Source: Agrococcus jejuensis
Lineage (GTDB): Bacteria; Actinomycetota; Actinomycetes; Actinomycetales; Microbacteriaceae
Length of the DNA stretch: 64,000 nucleotides
Assembly (NCBI RefSeq): GCF_900099705.1
Contig: NZ_LT629695.1
Location: 2,666,001-2,730,000 of the forward strand
Direction of reading: 5' to 3'
The translations under genes were made by a program, and so were the position numbers. Numbering within the stretch: position 1 is the first letter of the stretch; every line of letters starts with the position of its first letter. This document shows positions 17,015-27,054 of this stretch, one piece after another. The notes under the pieces were generated by a model. It saw nothing but the letters and a program-made list of their open reading frames with translations. It was not told the DNA's origin and did not search any database.

Positions 17015-17718
17015 GCCGGCGCGGCCTGGTCCTCGGGCGGCACGGCGGGGCCCGCATCCCGCGTGCGCAGCCGCGTCGTCGGCCCCGACCCGGGTGGCCC
17101 GAGCAGCGCCACGAGCACGACGAGCCCCATGAGGATGCCGAGCACGCCCGTCGTCTGCACGGCGACGCCGAGCCAGCCGTCGGCCGCGACGGGGTTGAGG
17201 AACGGGTAGAGCCACGCGCCGATCTGCTGCGCGACGATGACGGCGACGACGGCGTAGATCGCCGGGTAGATGAGCCACGTCCACGCGCGACGCCGCCTCG
17301 TGCGCGTGCGACCGGGCGTCAGCGCCCAGTCGAGCACCATCGCGAGCGGCACGAGCTGATGCTGCACGAGGCTCTGGAACGGCTCCGCCGGGTTGAGGAA
17401 CGACCCCGGCTCGAGCACCGTCACGTACGTGACGCCCGCGAGCAGCACCCACGTCGTCACGGCCGCGCGCAGCCAGTCGAACCACGCCGGGCGATGCGTC
17501 GCGGGCTGCGCCACGAGCCAGATGGCGACGACGCCCGACAGCACGCTCGCCTGCGTCGTGAAGTACGAGAAGTGCACGACGAGCGAGGCGCCCAGGTCGA
17601 GCAGCACGCCCACGCGCCGCGCCTCCGCCGCCACGACCATGCCGACGATCGCGAGCCGCAGCAGCTGCGACGCGACGCCGTGGTCGCGCAGGAGCGGTCT
17701 GCGGAGGCGGAAGGCCAT
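16969..17718 (-). CDS. Pr6Pr-family membrane protein (second copy)
   Basis: This 249-residue membrane protein has about six hydrophobic segments. The motifs [31 protein letters not shown] and LIYPAIYAV correspond one by one to those of the gene at 15121-15822. The C-terminal 30 residues are hydrophilic. Its 3' end overlaps the convergent CobW-like gene by 46 bases. The ATG is preceded by GGAGGG. The function of the family is not known. Confidence 0.8.
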   Translation of the reverse strand: MAFRLRRPLLRDHGVASQLLRLAIVGMVVAAEARRVGVLLDLGASLVVHFSYFTTQASVLSGVVAIWLVAQPATHRPAWFDWLRAAVTTWVLLAGVTYVTVLEPGSFLNPAEPFQSLVQHQLVPLAMVLDWALTPGRTRTRRRRAWTWLIYPAIYAVVAVIVAQQIGAWLYPFLNPVAADGWLGVAVQTTGVLGILMGLVVLVALLGPPGSGPTTRLRTRDAGPAVPPEDQAAPAQPVEAGVHAGSGSA

Positions 17719-17793
17719 CCCTCCATCCTTGCAAGGTCTCGGCGGCTCCGCAGACGGCGCGGGTCGGATGCGGGATGCGGGAGGATGGAGCAC

Positions 17794-19038
17794 GTGGCAT
17801 CCCAGGTGAACCCTCCCCGCGGCATGCGCGACATGCTCCCCGCCGAGCAGCGTCGCCGTGCGCACGTCGCCGACGTCATCCGGGGCGCGTTCTCGGACCA
17901 CGGGTTCGAGGAGATCGAGACGCCCGTCGTCGAGCTCGCGGAGCGTCTGCATGCCGGGCTCGGCGGCGACAACGAGAAGCTCGCGTTCGGCATCCAGCGC
18001 CGCGGCCTCACGGTCGACGACCTGCGCGGCGCCGAGAGCCCGGCCGACCTCAACGACCTCGGCCTGCGCTTCGACCTCACGGTGCCGCTCGCCCGGTACT
18101 ACGCGACGAACCGCGCCGAGCTGCCCACGGTGTTCCGCTCGATCCAGATCGCGCCGGTGTGGCGCGCCGAGCGCCCGCAGGCCGGCCGCTACCGCCAGTT
18201 CGTGCAGTGCGACATCGACATCGTCGGCGAGCCCGGCATCCAGGCCGAGCTCGAGCTCGTCGCCGCGACGGGCGACGCGCTGCAGCGCCTCGGCCTCGCC
18301 GACGCGTTCGTGCGCGTCAACGACCGCCGCATCCTGCACGCGATGCTCGAGGCCGCGGGCGTCGCCGACGGTGCACGCGACGGCGCGCTCATCACGATCG
18401 ACAAGCTCGACAAGATCGGCCGCAACGGCGTCGCGACCGAGCTCGACGGCCACGGCATCGACGGCGCCGCCGTGCTGGCGCAGATCGACGCGGTCGCGGC
18501 GGGGGACTGGTCGAACCTGCCCGACGAGGCGACCGAGGCCATCCGCACCCTGCTGGCCGTCGACGCCGCCGACCTCGGCGTGCGCCTCGAGCTCGACCCG
18601 TCGCTCGTGCGCGGCATGGGCTACTACACGGGCGTGATCATGGAGATCGCGCACCCGGCCGTGCCGTACTCGATCGGCGGCGGCGGCCGCTACGACGGCA
18701 TGGTGGGCCGCTTCCTCGGCACCGACGTGCCGGCCGCGGGCATCTCGTTCGGCTTCGAGCGCCTCATCGACCTCGTCGACCTGTCGGCGGATGCGGACGA
18801 GGAGGTCGTGGGCATCCTGCACGACCGCGACGTCACGCCCGCGCAGCTCGTCGCGGCGAAGCGCCGCATCGTCGCCTCGGGCCGCGCGGTGCGCGTCGCG
18901 AAGCGCACGAAGAACGTCGCGCGCGTGCTCGACGCGCTCGCCGCATCCGGCGCCACGCACGTGCTGACGCTGCGTGCCGACGCCGACCCCGCGGGCGCGC
19001 TCGACGTCCAGCCGGTGCGCCCCGCAGACCCGACGACG

Positions 19039-19041
<3 letters not shown>
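17794..19041 (+). CDS. hisS: Histidyl-tRNA synthetase
   Basis: This 415-residue class II aminoacyl-tRNA synthetase charges tRNA-His. It opens with [11 protein letters not shown], motif 1 follows, and motif 2 is seen in [24 protein letters not shown] (outline only). The histidine-A motifs [10 protein letters not shown] and GGGGRYDG come later, followed by a C-terminal anticodon-binding domain. I prefer the GTG at 17794, with GGGAGG nine bases upstream, over the ATG at 17785 that lies directly against that sequence. Either choice changes only three residues. Confidence 0.95.
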
Positions 19042-20397
<1,356 letters not shown>

Positions 20398-20403
20398 GGC
20401 TCG

Positions 20404-20409
20404 TAGCCT
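20404..20409 (+). promoter_or_regulatory. Leaderless-type -10 for the FtsB-like gene
   Basis: TAGCCT ends seven bases before the ATG at 20417, so transcription would begin at or next to the start codon. Confidence 0.5.
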
Positions 20410-20416
20410 GAGCCCC

Positions 20417-20965
20417 ATGGACGACCGGCCCGGCGGCATCCGCGGCCTCGGACGAGCCCTCGCCTCCACGGCGAGGGCTCGTGCCGAGCGCCGCGGCGCC
20501 GAGCCGCGCCGTGCGTCGGATGCGCAGGTCGGCCGCCTGCGCGTGTCGTGGACGCTGCTCGTCGTCGCGAGCCTCGTCGTCGTGGGCGCCTTCACGCTCG
20601 CGCCGTCGATCGGCCTGCTGCTCGAGCAGCGGCAGACGATCGCCGACCTGCAGCAGCAGGTCGCCGACCAGCAGGACTCGGTCGACGACCTCGGCGACCA
20701 GGTCGCCCAGTGGGACGACCCCGCGTACATCGAGGCGCAGGCACGCGACCGCCTCTTCTACGTCTACCCGGGCGAGACCGCCTACGTCGTCATCGACGAC
20801 CGCGGCCCCGCCGAGTCCGTCGAGCAGGCGCCCGCCTTCACGACCGACCTCGTCGAGTCCCAGGGCGACTGGGTGCAGGCTGGCATCGCCTCGGTCGTGC
20901 TCGCTGGCCTCACCGACGCCGGCGCCGACGACCTCACGTCGGGCACGCCGCTCGACGCGCGCTGA
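20417..20965 (+). CDS. ftsB: FtsB/DivIC-family septum formation initiator
   Basis: This 182-residue single-pass membrane protein should act at the division septum with FtsL/FtsQ partners. It has a basic cytoplasmic N-terminus, one membrane segment at about residues 50-72 (LLVVASLVVVGAFTLAP), then a coiled coil (LEQRQTIADLQQQVADQQ). The FtsB/DivIC segment WDDPAYIEAQARDRLFYVYPGE follows, shown here as its key stretch. The position between eno and the DUF501 gene is the usual actinobacterial location. Confidence 0.88.
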   Translation: MDDRPGGIRGLGRALASTARARAERRGAEPRRASDAQVGRLRVSWTLLVVASLVVVGAFTLAPSIGLLLEQRQTIADLQQQVADQQDSVDDLGDQVAQWDDPAYIEAQARDRLFYVYPGETAYVVIDDRGPAESVEQAPAFTTDLVESQGDWVQAGIASVVLAGLTDAGADDLTSGTPLDAR

Positions 20966-20998
20966 GCCGCGCGCATCCCCCCTTCCTTGGAGCACCTC

Positions 20999-21529
20999 GT
21001 GATCGAGCACGCCACCGACGCCGACATCCAGGCGATGACCGAGCAGCTCGGCCGACCCGTGCGCGACGTCATCGGCGTCTCCGCGCGCTGCGGCTGCGGC
21101 AAGCCCGCCGTCGTCGTCACGAAGCCGCGACTGGCGAACGGCACCCCGTTCCCCACGTTCCACTACCTCACGCATCCCGACGCGACCATCGCGATGTCGC
21201 GCCTCGAGGCCGCGGGCGCCATGGTCGAGCTGCAGGAGCGGCTCGCCGACCCCGAGGTCGCAGCCGCCTACCAGCGGGCGCACGAGGCGTTCCTCGCCGA
21301 GCGCGCCGAGCACGGCGACGTACCCGAGATCGACGGCATCAGCGCCGGCGGCATGCCGACGCGCGTCAAGTGCCTGCACGCGCTCCTCGCCCACAGCCTC
21401 GCGGCCGGGCCGGGCGTCAACCCCATCGGCGACGCCGCCCTCGCGATGAGCGACTGGCAGCCCGAGACCTGCACGTGCAGCCGCCCCACGGCGGCGGGCG
21501 AGGCGGATGCGGTAGAGGGCGCGTCCTGA
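20999..21529 (+). CDS. DUF501 domain-containing protein
   Basis: This 176-residue protein belongs to the uncharacterised DUF501 family, typical of actinobacteria. Hallmarks are CGCGKPAVVVTKPRL, TPFPTFHYLTHPD and a C-terminal RVKCLHALLAHSLAAG GVNPIGD stretch. Several Cys and His residues suggest metal binding. I chose GTG 20999, with GGAG six bases upstream; a TTG 12 bases earlier is in frame. The exopolyphosphatase gene that often follows in other actinobacteria is not next here. Confidence 0.88.
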   Translation: MIEHATDADIQAMTEQLGRPVRDVIGVSARCGCGKPAVVVTKPRLANGTPFPTFHYLTHPDATIAMSRLEAAGAMVELQERLADPEVAAAYQRAHEAFLAERAEHGDVPEIDGISAGGMPTRVKCLHALLAHSLAAGPGVNPIGDAALAMSDWQPETCTCSRPTAAGEADAVEGAS

Positions 21530-21599
21530 GCCGCTCGCCAGCAGGAGTAGCATCGTCAGTGCTGTCGCAACCCCTCCCGAGCAAGAGAGCTACTGCATC

Positions 21600-23036
21600 G
21601 TGACCACTCGCATCCTCATCGTCGGCGGTGGCTACGCCGGCTTCTACACCGCACGCGGCCTCGAGAAGATCCTCGGTCGTGGCGAGGCCGAGGTGACCGT
21701 CGTCGACCCGCTGCCGTACATGACGTACCAGCCGTTCCTCCCCGAGGTCGCGGCCGGCTCGATCGAGGCCCGCCACTCCGTCGTCTCGCTGCGCAAGCAC
21801 CTGAAGCGCACCGCCGTCATCACCGCCCGCGTCACGGCGATCGACCACACGGCCAAGGTCGCCACGGTCACGCCCGAGGACGGCGACGAGTTCCAGCTCG
21901 AGTACGACGAGCTCGTGCTCACGGCCGGCGCCGTCTCGCGCACCTTCCCGATCCCGGGCGTCGCCGACGTCGCGATCGGCATGAAGACGATCGAGGAGGC
22001 TGCCGCCGTGCGCGACCGCCTCATCGCGAACTTCGCCCGCGCCTCCGTGCTGCCCGAGGGTGCCGAGCGCACGCGCCTGCTCACCGTCACGGTCGTCGGC
22101 GGCGGCTTCGCGGGCATCGAGGTCTTCGCCGAGCTGCGCTCGCTCGCGACGAGCCTCGTCGAGCTGTACCCGTCGATCGTCATGGACGACATCCACTTCC
22201 ACCTCATCGAGGCGATGGGCCGCATCATGCCCGAGGTCAGCCTCGAGACGGCGAAGAAGGTCATCGCGCAGCTCGAGGCGCGCGACGCGCACGTGCACCT
22301 CGACACGCAGCTGAAGTCGGCCGTCGACGGCGTCATCGAGCTCTCGACCGGCGACACGTTCGAGTCGGACCTCATCATCTGGACGGCCGGCGTCATGGCC
22401 AATCCGATGGTGCGCAAGACGGGACTGCCGCTCGACGAGCGCGGCCGCGTCGCGGCGAACACGCACCTGCAGGTCGTCGACGGCGACGAGGTCGTGGCCC
22501 ACGCGTGGACCGCAGGCGACGTCTCGGCCGTGCCCGACGTCTCGAAGACGCCCGGCCCCGGCGGCTTCTGCGTGCCCAACGCGCAGCACGCCGTGCGCCA
22601 GGGCAAGCTGCTGCCGAAGAACATCGTCGGCTCGCTGCGCGGCGAGGGCACCCGTGCCTACGTGCATTCGAACCTCGGCGCCGTCGCGGGCCTCGGCCTC
22701 GGTCAGGGCGCGTTCCAGAAGGGCAAGATCGGCTTCACCGGTCCGCTCGCCTGGATGGCGCACCGCGGCTACCACGGCATGGCCATCCCCATGTGGGAGC
22801 GCAAGCTGCGCGTGTTCGGCGGCTGGTGGAACAACTTCTTCCTGGGCCGCGACGACGTGCAGCTCGCCATGCGCGAGACGCCGCGCGAGGTCTTCGAGGA
22901 GTTCGCCTCGCGTCCGAAGCCCGCAGCCGACGCCGTCGAGGCGCCGAAGGCTGCCCCGGCCGTCGAGCCGGCGACCGCTGCCGAGCAGAAGGTCGCGGCC
23001 GACGCCGCCGACGAGAAGGCCGAGTCGAAGGCCTGA
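21600..23036 (+). CDS. ndh: Type II NADH dehydrogenase
   Basis: This 478-residue flavoprotein transfers electrons from NADH to menaquinone without proton pumping, at the inner face of the membrane. The FAD-binding motif ILIVGGGYAGFYTARGL is at residues 4-20, and a second nucleotide motif VTVVGGGFAGIEV is near 165. The segment AWTAGDVSAVPD closes the FAD site. The last 45 residues are an Ala/Glu/Lys-rich tail not needed for catalysis. The start is a GTG. A TAGCAT at 21548-21553 may be its -10. A strong hairpin terminator follows directly. Confidence 0.93.
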   Translation: MTTRILIVGGGYAGFYTARGLEKILGRGEAEVTVVDPLPYMTYQPFLPEVAAGSIEARHSVVSLRKHLKRTAVITARVTAIDHTAKVATVTPEDGDEFQLEYDELVLTAGAVSRTFPIPGVADVAIGMKTIEEAAAVRDRLIANFARASVLPEGAERTRLLTVTVVGGGFAGIEVFAELRSLATSLVELYPSIVMDDIHFHLIEAMGRIMPEVSLETAKKVIAQLEARDAHVHLDTQLKSAVDGVIELSTGDTFESDLIIWTAGVMANPMVRKTGLPLDERGRVAANTHLQVVDGDEVVAHAWTAGDVSAVPDVSKTPGPGGFCVPNAQHAVRQGKLLPKNIVGSLRGEGTRAYVHSNLGAVAGLGLGQGAFQKGKIGFTGPLAWMAHRGYHGMAIPMWERKLRVFGGWWNNFFLGRDDVQLAMRETPREVFEEFASRPKPAADAVEAPKAAPAVEPATAAEQKVAADAADEKAESKA

Positions 23037-23048
23037 TCCGCTCCTGAC

Positions 23049-23086
23049 GACGAAGGGCCGGCACCGCGAGGTGCCGGCCCTTCGTC
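23049..23086. terminator. Rho-independent-type hairpin after ndh
   Basis: A perfect 17-base-pair stem with a GCGA tetraloop begins 12 bases after the ndh stop. The stem core CGAAGGGCCGGCAC resembles the terminator after ilvA at 32472. No T-run follows, which is usual in high-GC actinobacteria. Confidence 0.85.
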
Positions 23087-23096
23087 GCGTCCGGCC

Positions 23097-23161
23097 GGAT
23101 GTGACGCTCAGCGGCGCACCGAGGGCGATCTTCCCTCGAGGGCTCGCTGAGCGTCACATCC
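23097..23161. repeat. Compound hairpin between convergent genes
   Basis: Perfect 17-base arms (23097-23113 and 23145-23161) enclose a 31-base loop that itself contains a 6-base-pair hairpin (23120-23125 with 23133-23138). It lies between ndh and the convergent hydrolase gene and could terminate transcription from both sides. The arms contain TGTGACGCTCAGCG. Confidence 0.75.
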
Positions 23162-23180
23162 TGCCCGCGCGGGCCGCGTC

Positions 23181-24131
23181 TCAGCGTCGCTGCTCGGCCA
23201 GGAACGACGCGACGAGCGGCAGGTAACCGGGCGCGAGCTGCGAACGGCGGTCGACGCCCTCGATCGGCTCGGCCACGAAGAGCCCGTGGTCGGCTTCCGG
23301 CAGCACCGCCGCGCCCGAGCGGGCGTTGGGCGGCAGCAGCCGCGAGTAGCCCTCGATGCTCGCGCGCACGGGGATGATCGGGTCGGCAGCGCCGAGCAGC
23401 ACGAGCAGCGGGCACCGCACGAGCGGCAGCACGTCGGCCGGATCGAAGTCGAGGATGCCGCGCAGGAATCGCAGCGATGGCGCATCGTCGTACGGGTAGA
23501 GCGTCGGCGCGTACCAGGGCTCGCGCGCATGGGTCTGCTGCACGGCGATGACGTCGGCGATCGGCGCGTCGCTCGTCACGAGCCGCGCGCGCTCGTCGAC
23601 CCACGCCATCGCGTCGTCGAGCTGGTGCCCCTCGAAGCCCTCGCGACGCAGGGTGCGCTCGAGCCGGTCGCGCTCCTGCGCGGCCGGCGTCGTCGCGGGC
23701 GTCGACTGCACGATGACGAAGTCGATGGCGGCGGGCTCCATCGCGGCGGCGAGCATCGCGACCCAGCCGCCCTGGCTCACGCCGTAGAGGCCGACGGGCT
23801 GCCCCGCAGTGGCAGGCCGACCGCGCAGCGTGCGCACGGCGTCGAGCGTCTCGCGGGCGCGGTCGTCGAGCGTCTGCGCCATCCAGTCGCCCGGCGAGCC
23901 GCCGCAGCCGGGCTTGTCGTGGCGCAGGACGACGGCGCCGGCGTCGGCGAGCCAGGTCGGTCGCCCACCCCACGCGTTGCGGTCGCCGTCGCCCGATCCG
24001 TCGACGAGCACGAGGCCGGGGAGGGGCGTCCCGTCGGGCACGCGGATGATCGCGTTGAGGTCGCCCATCTCGGTGGGCACGACCGCGTGGAGCTCATGGG
24101 CGTCGTCGACGACGCTCGCGCTGGCGCGCAT
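23181..24131 (-). CDS. Alpha/beta hydrolase
   Basis: This 316-residue enzyme has an alpha/beta-hydrolase fold. The nucleophile elbow is GVSQGG near residue 144, the oxyanion region DGSGDGDRNAW is near 47, and the likely acid and base are in GAADPIIPV and EADHGLFV near the C-terminus. It resembles acyl-CoA-thioesterase/dienelactone hydrolase-like esterases; the substrate is unknown. It stands alone. The ATG at 24131 has a TAGCGT element seven bases upstream; an in-frame GTG nine bases earlier is the alternative start. Confidence 0.85.
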   Translation of the reverse strand: MRASASVVDDAHELHAVVPTEMGDLNAIIRVPDGTPLPGLVLVDGSGDGDRNAWGGRPTWLADAGAVVLRHDKPGCGGSPGDWMAQTLDDRARETLDAVRTLRGRPATAGQPVGLYGVSQGGWVAMLAAAMEPAAIDFVIVQSTPATTPAAQERDRLERTLRREGFEGHQLDDAMAWVDERARLVTSDAPIADVIAVQQTHAREPWYAPTLYPYDDAPSLRFLRGILDFDPADVLPLVRCPLLVLLGAADPIIPVRASIEGYSRLLPPNARSGAAVLPEADHGLFVAEPIEGVDRRSQLAPGYLPLVASFLAEQRR

Positions 24132-24138
24132 GATAGGC

Positions 24139-24144
24139 ACGCTA
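24139..24144 (-). promoter_or_regulatory. Leaderless-type -10 for the hydrolase
   Basis: On the minus strand this reads TAGCGT and ends seven bases before the ATG at 24131. The transcript would begin at the start codon. Confidence 0.45.
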
Positions 24145-24207
24145 TCAGCGCATTCGGCCCGCGCACAGAGGTCGTCCAGGATCGTCCCCCGGGGCGTTCC
24201 GCACCGG

Positions 24208-25704
24208 TCAGTCGCTGCGGCGCGACGATCCCGGCTCGGCGTCGTCGGGCGTCACGCCCTCCTCGGCCTCCTGCACGAGCGAGAGCGGCGACGTGACGTC
24301 CTCGAGCGACCGCCCGGCCGCGCTCACCCCGAAGATGCCGCAGATCACGCCGCCCGCGATCATGACGCACGACCCGAGCACGTAGCCCCAGAAGAGCGGG
24401 TCACGGTCGGTGCCGTCGCCGATGAGCGCGCCGTAGAGGGCCGGGGCAGCAGCGCCGACCAGCTGTCCGATCGAGAAGACGTACGAGATGACCTGGCTGC
24501 GCAGCTCGAGCGGGAAGATCTCCGAGACCGTGAGGTAGGCGGCGGATGCGCCTGCCGACGCGAAGAAGAACGAGGCGCACCAGAAGATCGTGTGCGTCGT
24601 CGCATCCAGCACGCCCTCGCGGAAGAGGAACGCCGAGACGAGCAGGATGAGTCCGGCGAGCACGTACGTGCCGAACAGCATGCGCCGCCGGCCCCAGGTG
24701 TCGAAGAGCCGACCGAGCACGAGCGCACCGGTGAGGTTGCCGACCGCGAAGGCGATGAAGTACTGCGAGGCCGTCGCAGGCGGGGTGTCGTAGAAGTTCT
24801 CGAGCACGAGCGCGTACGTGAAGAAGATCGCGTTGTAGAGGAACGACTGCGTCACCATCATCGTCACGCCGACGAACGTGCGGCGCGGGTACTCGCGGAA
24901 CAGCACCTTCGCGATCGTGAGGAAGGGCACGCGGCCGATCTCGCGCACCGTGATGGCCTTCGACTCGTCGACGTCGGGGATCTGCTTGCCCTCGGCGCGG
25001 ATGCGCTCCTCGATGTCGTCGACGCCCCGCTCCGCCTCCTGCTCGCGACCGTGCGTCATCTGCCAGCGGGGGCTCTCGGGGATGTGCCGACGCAGGTAGA
25101 TGAGCGCGAGACCCAGCACGGGGCCGATGAAGAACGACAGGCGCCAGCCGACGTCCTGCGCGAAGAGGTCGGTGTTCAGGAACACCGAGGATGCGACGGC
25201 GCCGAGCGCCGCGCCACCCCAGTAGGTGCCGTTGATGGCGATGTCCACGCGACCGCGGTACTTGGCGGGGATGATCTCGTCGATCGCGGAGTTGATGGCC
25301 GCGTACTCACCGCCGATGCCGGCGCCGGCGACGAAGCGCCACAGGTAGAAGAACCACGGCGCGAACGACAGGCCCGCGATGGCCGAGCCCAGCAGGTAGA
25401 CGCCGAGCGAGATGAGGAAGAGGTTCTTGCGGCCGAGGCGGTCGGCGAGCCTGCCGAAGAACAGTGCGCCGAACACCTGCCCCAGCAGGTAGAACGTGCC
25501 CGCGAGGCCCACCTGGGCCGCATCCATGCCGAGCGTCTGCGCGTAGCCGTTCGCGGCGACGATCTGCACCTCGAGGCCGTCGAGGATCCATGAGAACCCG
25601 AGGCCGACGACGATCATCCAGTGGAACCGCGACCACGGCAGCCGGTCCATCCGGGCCGGCACCAGCGACCGGTGCTCCTTCGGCTTCGCGCTCGTCGGCG
25701 ACAT
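24208..25704 (-). CDS. MFS transporter (metabolite:H+ symporter type)
   Basis: This 498-residue permease has 12 predicted membrane segments. Motif A is GRLADRLGRKNLF after segment 2, and PESPRW stands after segment 6, as in sugar-porter-like and SV2-like carriers. A cytoplasmic loop of about 60 charged residues separates the halves, and the C-terminus is acidic. The conserved Asp in ILDGLEVQ of segment 1 suits proton-coupled uptake. The substrate cannot be told. The ATG is preceded by GGAGACGC. It is monocistronic. Confidence 0.87.
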   Translation of the reverse strand: MSPTSAKPKEHRSLVPARMDRLPWSRFHWMIVVGLGFSWILDGLEVQIVAANGYAQTLGMDAAQVGLAGTFYLLGQVFGALFFGRLADRLGRKNLFLISLGVYLLGSAIAGLSFAPWFFYLWRFVAGAGIGGEYAAINSAIDEIIPAKYRGRVDIAINGTYWGGAALGAVASSVFLNTDLFAQDVGWRLSFFIGPVLGLALIYLRRHIPESPRWQMTHGREQEAERGVDDIEERIRAEGKQIPDVDESKAITVREIGRVPFLTIAKVLFREYPRRTFVGVTMMVTQSFLYNAIFFTYALVLENFYDTPPATASQYFIAFAVGNLTGALVLGRLFDTWGRRRMLFGTYVLAGLILLVSAFLFREGVLDATTHTIFWCASFFFASAGASAAYLTVSEIFPLELRSQVISYVFSIGQLVGAAAPALYGALIGDGTDRDPLFWGYVLGSCVMIAGGVICGIFGVSAAGRSLEDVTSPLSLVQEAEEGVTPDDAEPGSSRRSD

Positions 25705-25830
25705 GCGTCTCCCCGTCCTCTCGGCGGGCGTCGCCGGGCAGCGGCGTCCTCGTCTGTCCTATCGGGAGGGCACGGATGCGCGGCGGGGCGTTGACCGGGC
25801 GCTGGCGACAGGAGTAGGGGCGCGCGGGCG

Positions 25831-25836
25831 TAGGGT
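25831..25836 (+). promoter_or_regulatory. Leaderless-type -10 (TAGGGT)
   Basis: TAGGGT ends six bases before the GTG at 25843. The 138-base gap between the divergent MFS gene and this gene holds no other recognisable element. Confidence 0.5.
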
Positions 25837-25842
25837 GCGAGG

Positions 25843-27042
25843 GTGCTCGACCTCGCCTCCGCGTCGCCGTTCGACGCCGCCGCGCACTGGCCGTCGATGG
25901 ATGCGGCGACGCGGGGGCTCGACGCGCCCCTCGCCGCCCTGTCGCTGCCGGCGCTCGCCGCCAACGCCGCCGACCTCGTGCGCCGCGCGGCGGGCGTGCC
26001 GATCCGCGTCGCGTCGAAGTCGGTGCGCTGCCGCGCCGTGCTCGACGCCGTGCTCGCGCAGCCGGGCTGGCGCGGCATCCTCGCGTACACGCTGCCCGAG
26101 GCGCTGTGGCTGGCCGAGACGTGCGACGACGTCGTCGTGGGATACCCGAGCGTCGACCGTGCCGCGCTCGCCGCGCTCGGAGCATCCGAGGCGCTCGCGC
26201 AGCGCGTCACGATCATGGTCGACGACCCCGCGCAGCTCGACCTCGTCGACGCCGTCGTCGCGCCGAGCGCGCGGGCGACGATCCGCGTCGCGATCGAGCT
26301 GGATGCGTCGTGGCGCGGCCCGCTCGGGCACATCGGCCCGCGCCGCTCACCCGTGCACGCCGTCGCCGACCTCGAGGCGCTCGCGCGCGTCGTCGCCGAC
26401 CGGCCCGGCTTCGACCTCGTGGGGCTCATGGCGTACGAGGGGCAGATCGCGGGCGTGGGGGATGCGGGCAGCCCGGTCGTGCGCGCGATGCAGCGCGCGT
26501 CGGCCGCCGAGCTCGCCGAGCGTCGCGCGGACGCCGTCGCCCGCGTGCGCGCCGTCGCCGACCTGCAGTTCGTGAACGGCGGCGGCACGGGCTCGCTCGA
26601 GCGCACGAGCGCCGAGCCCGCCGTCACCGAGGTCGCCGCCGGCTCCGGCCTCTTCGGGCCCGGCCTCTTCGACGGCTACCGCGGCTTCCAGCCCGCGCCC
26701 GCCCTCGGCTTCGCGTTGCCGGTCGTGCGCCGCCCGACGGCCGACGTCGCGACGCTGCAGTCGGGCGGATGGATCGCCTCGGGACCCGTCGGCGCCGACC
26801 GGCAGCCGACGATCGCGTGGCCGACGGGCCTGCGCACGCTCGCGCGCGAGGGCTTCGGCGAGGTGCAGACGCCCGTGCAGGGCGCCGCGGCGCGCGACCT
26901 GCGCATCGGCGATCGCGTCTGGATGCGCCACGCGAAGGCGGGCGAGGTCGCCGAGCACGTGGATGCGCTGCACGTCGTCGACGGCGGCGACGTCGTGGAC
27001 ACGATCCCGACCTACCGCGGCGAGGGCCGCACGTTCCGATGA
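25843..27042 (+). CDS. PLP-dependent amino acid deaminase/aldolase (alanine racemase N-terminal fold)
   Basis: This 399-residue protein belongs to the fold-type III PLP enzymes related to D-threonine aldolase and D-serine dehydratase. The expected PLP lysine is Lys59 in PIRVASKSVRC. The metal-binding C-terminal domain seen in D-threonine aldolases is suggested by VWMRHAKAGEVAEH, with a conserved His and acidic residues. It probably acts on a D-hydroxy amino acid, but the substrate is unknown. It is followed 12 bases later by a sugar-lactone oxidase gene, a pair that recurs in actinobacteria. Confidence 0.82.
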   Translation: MLDLASASPFDAAAHWPSMDAATRGLDAPLAALSLPALAANAADLVRRAAGVPIRVASKSVRCRAVLDAVLAQPGWRGILAYTLPEALWLAETCDDVVVGYPSVDRAALAALGASEALAQRVTIMVDDPAQLDLVDAVVAPSARATIRVAIELDASWRGPLGHIGPRRSPVHAVADLEALARVVADRPGFDLVGLMAYEGQIAGVGDAGSPVVRAMQRASAAELAERRADAVARVRAVADLQFVNGGGTGSLERTSAEPAVTEVAAGSGLFGPGLFDGYRGFQPAPALGFALPVVRRPTADVATLQSGGWIASGPVGADRQPTIAWPTGLRTLAREGFGEVQTPVQGAAARDLRIGDRVWMRHAKAGEVAEHVDALHVVDGGDVVDTIPTYRGEGRTFR

Positions 27043-27054
27043 GGCGCGCGTGAC

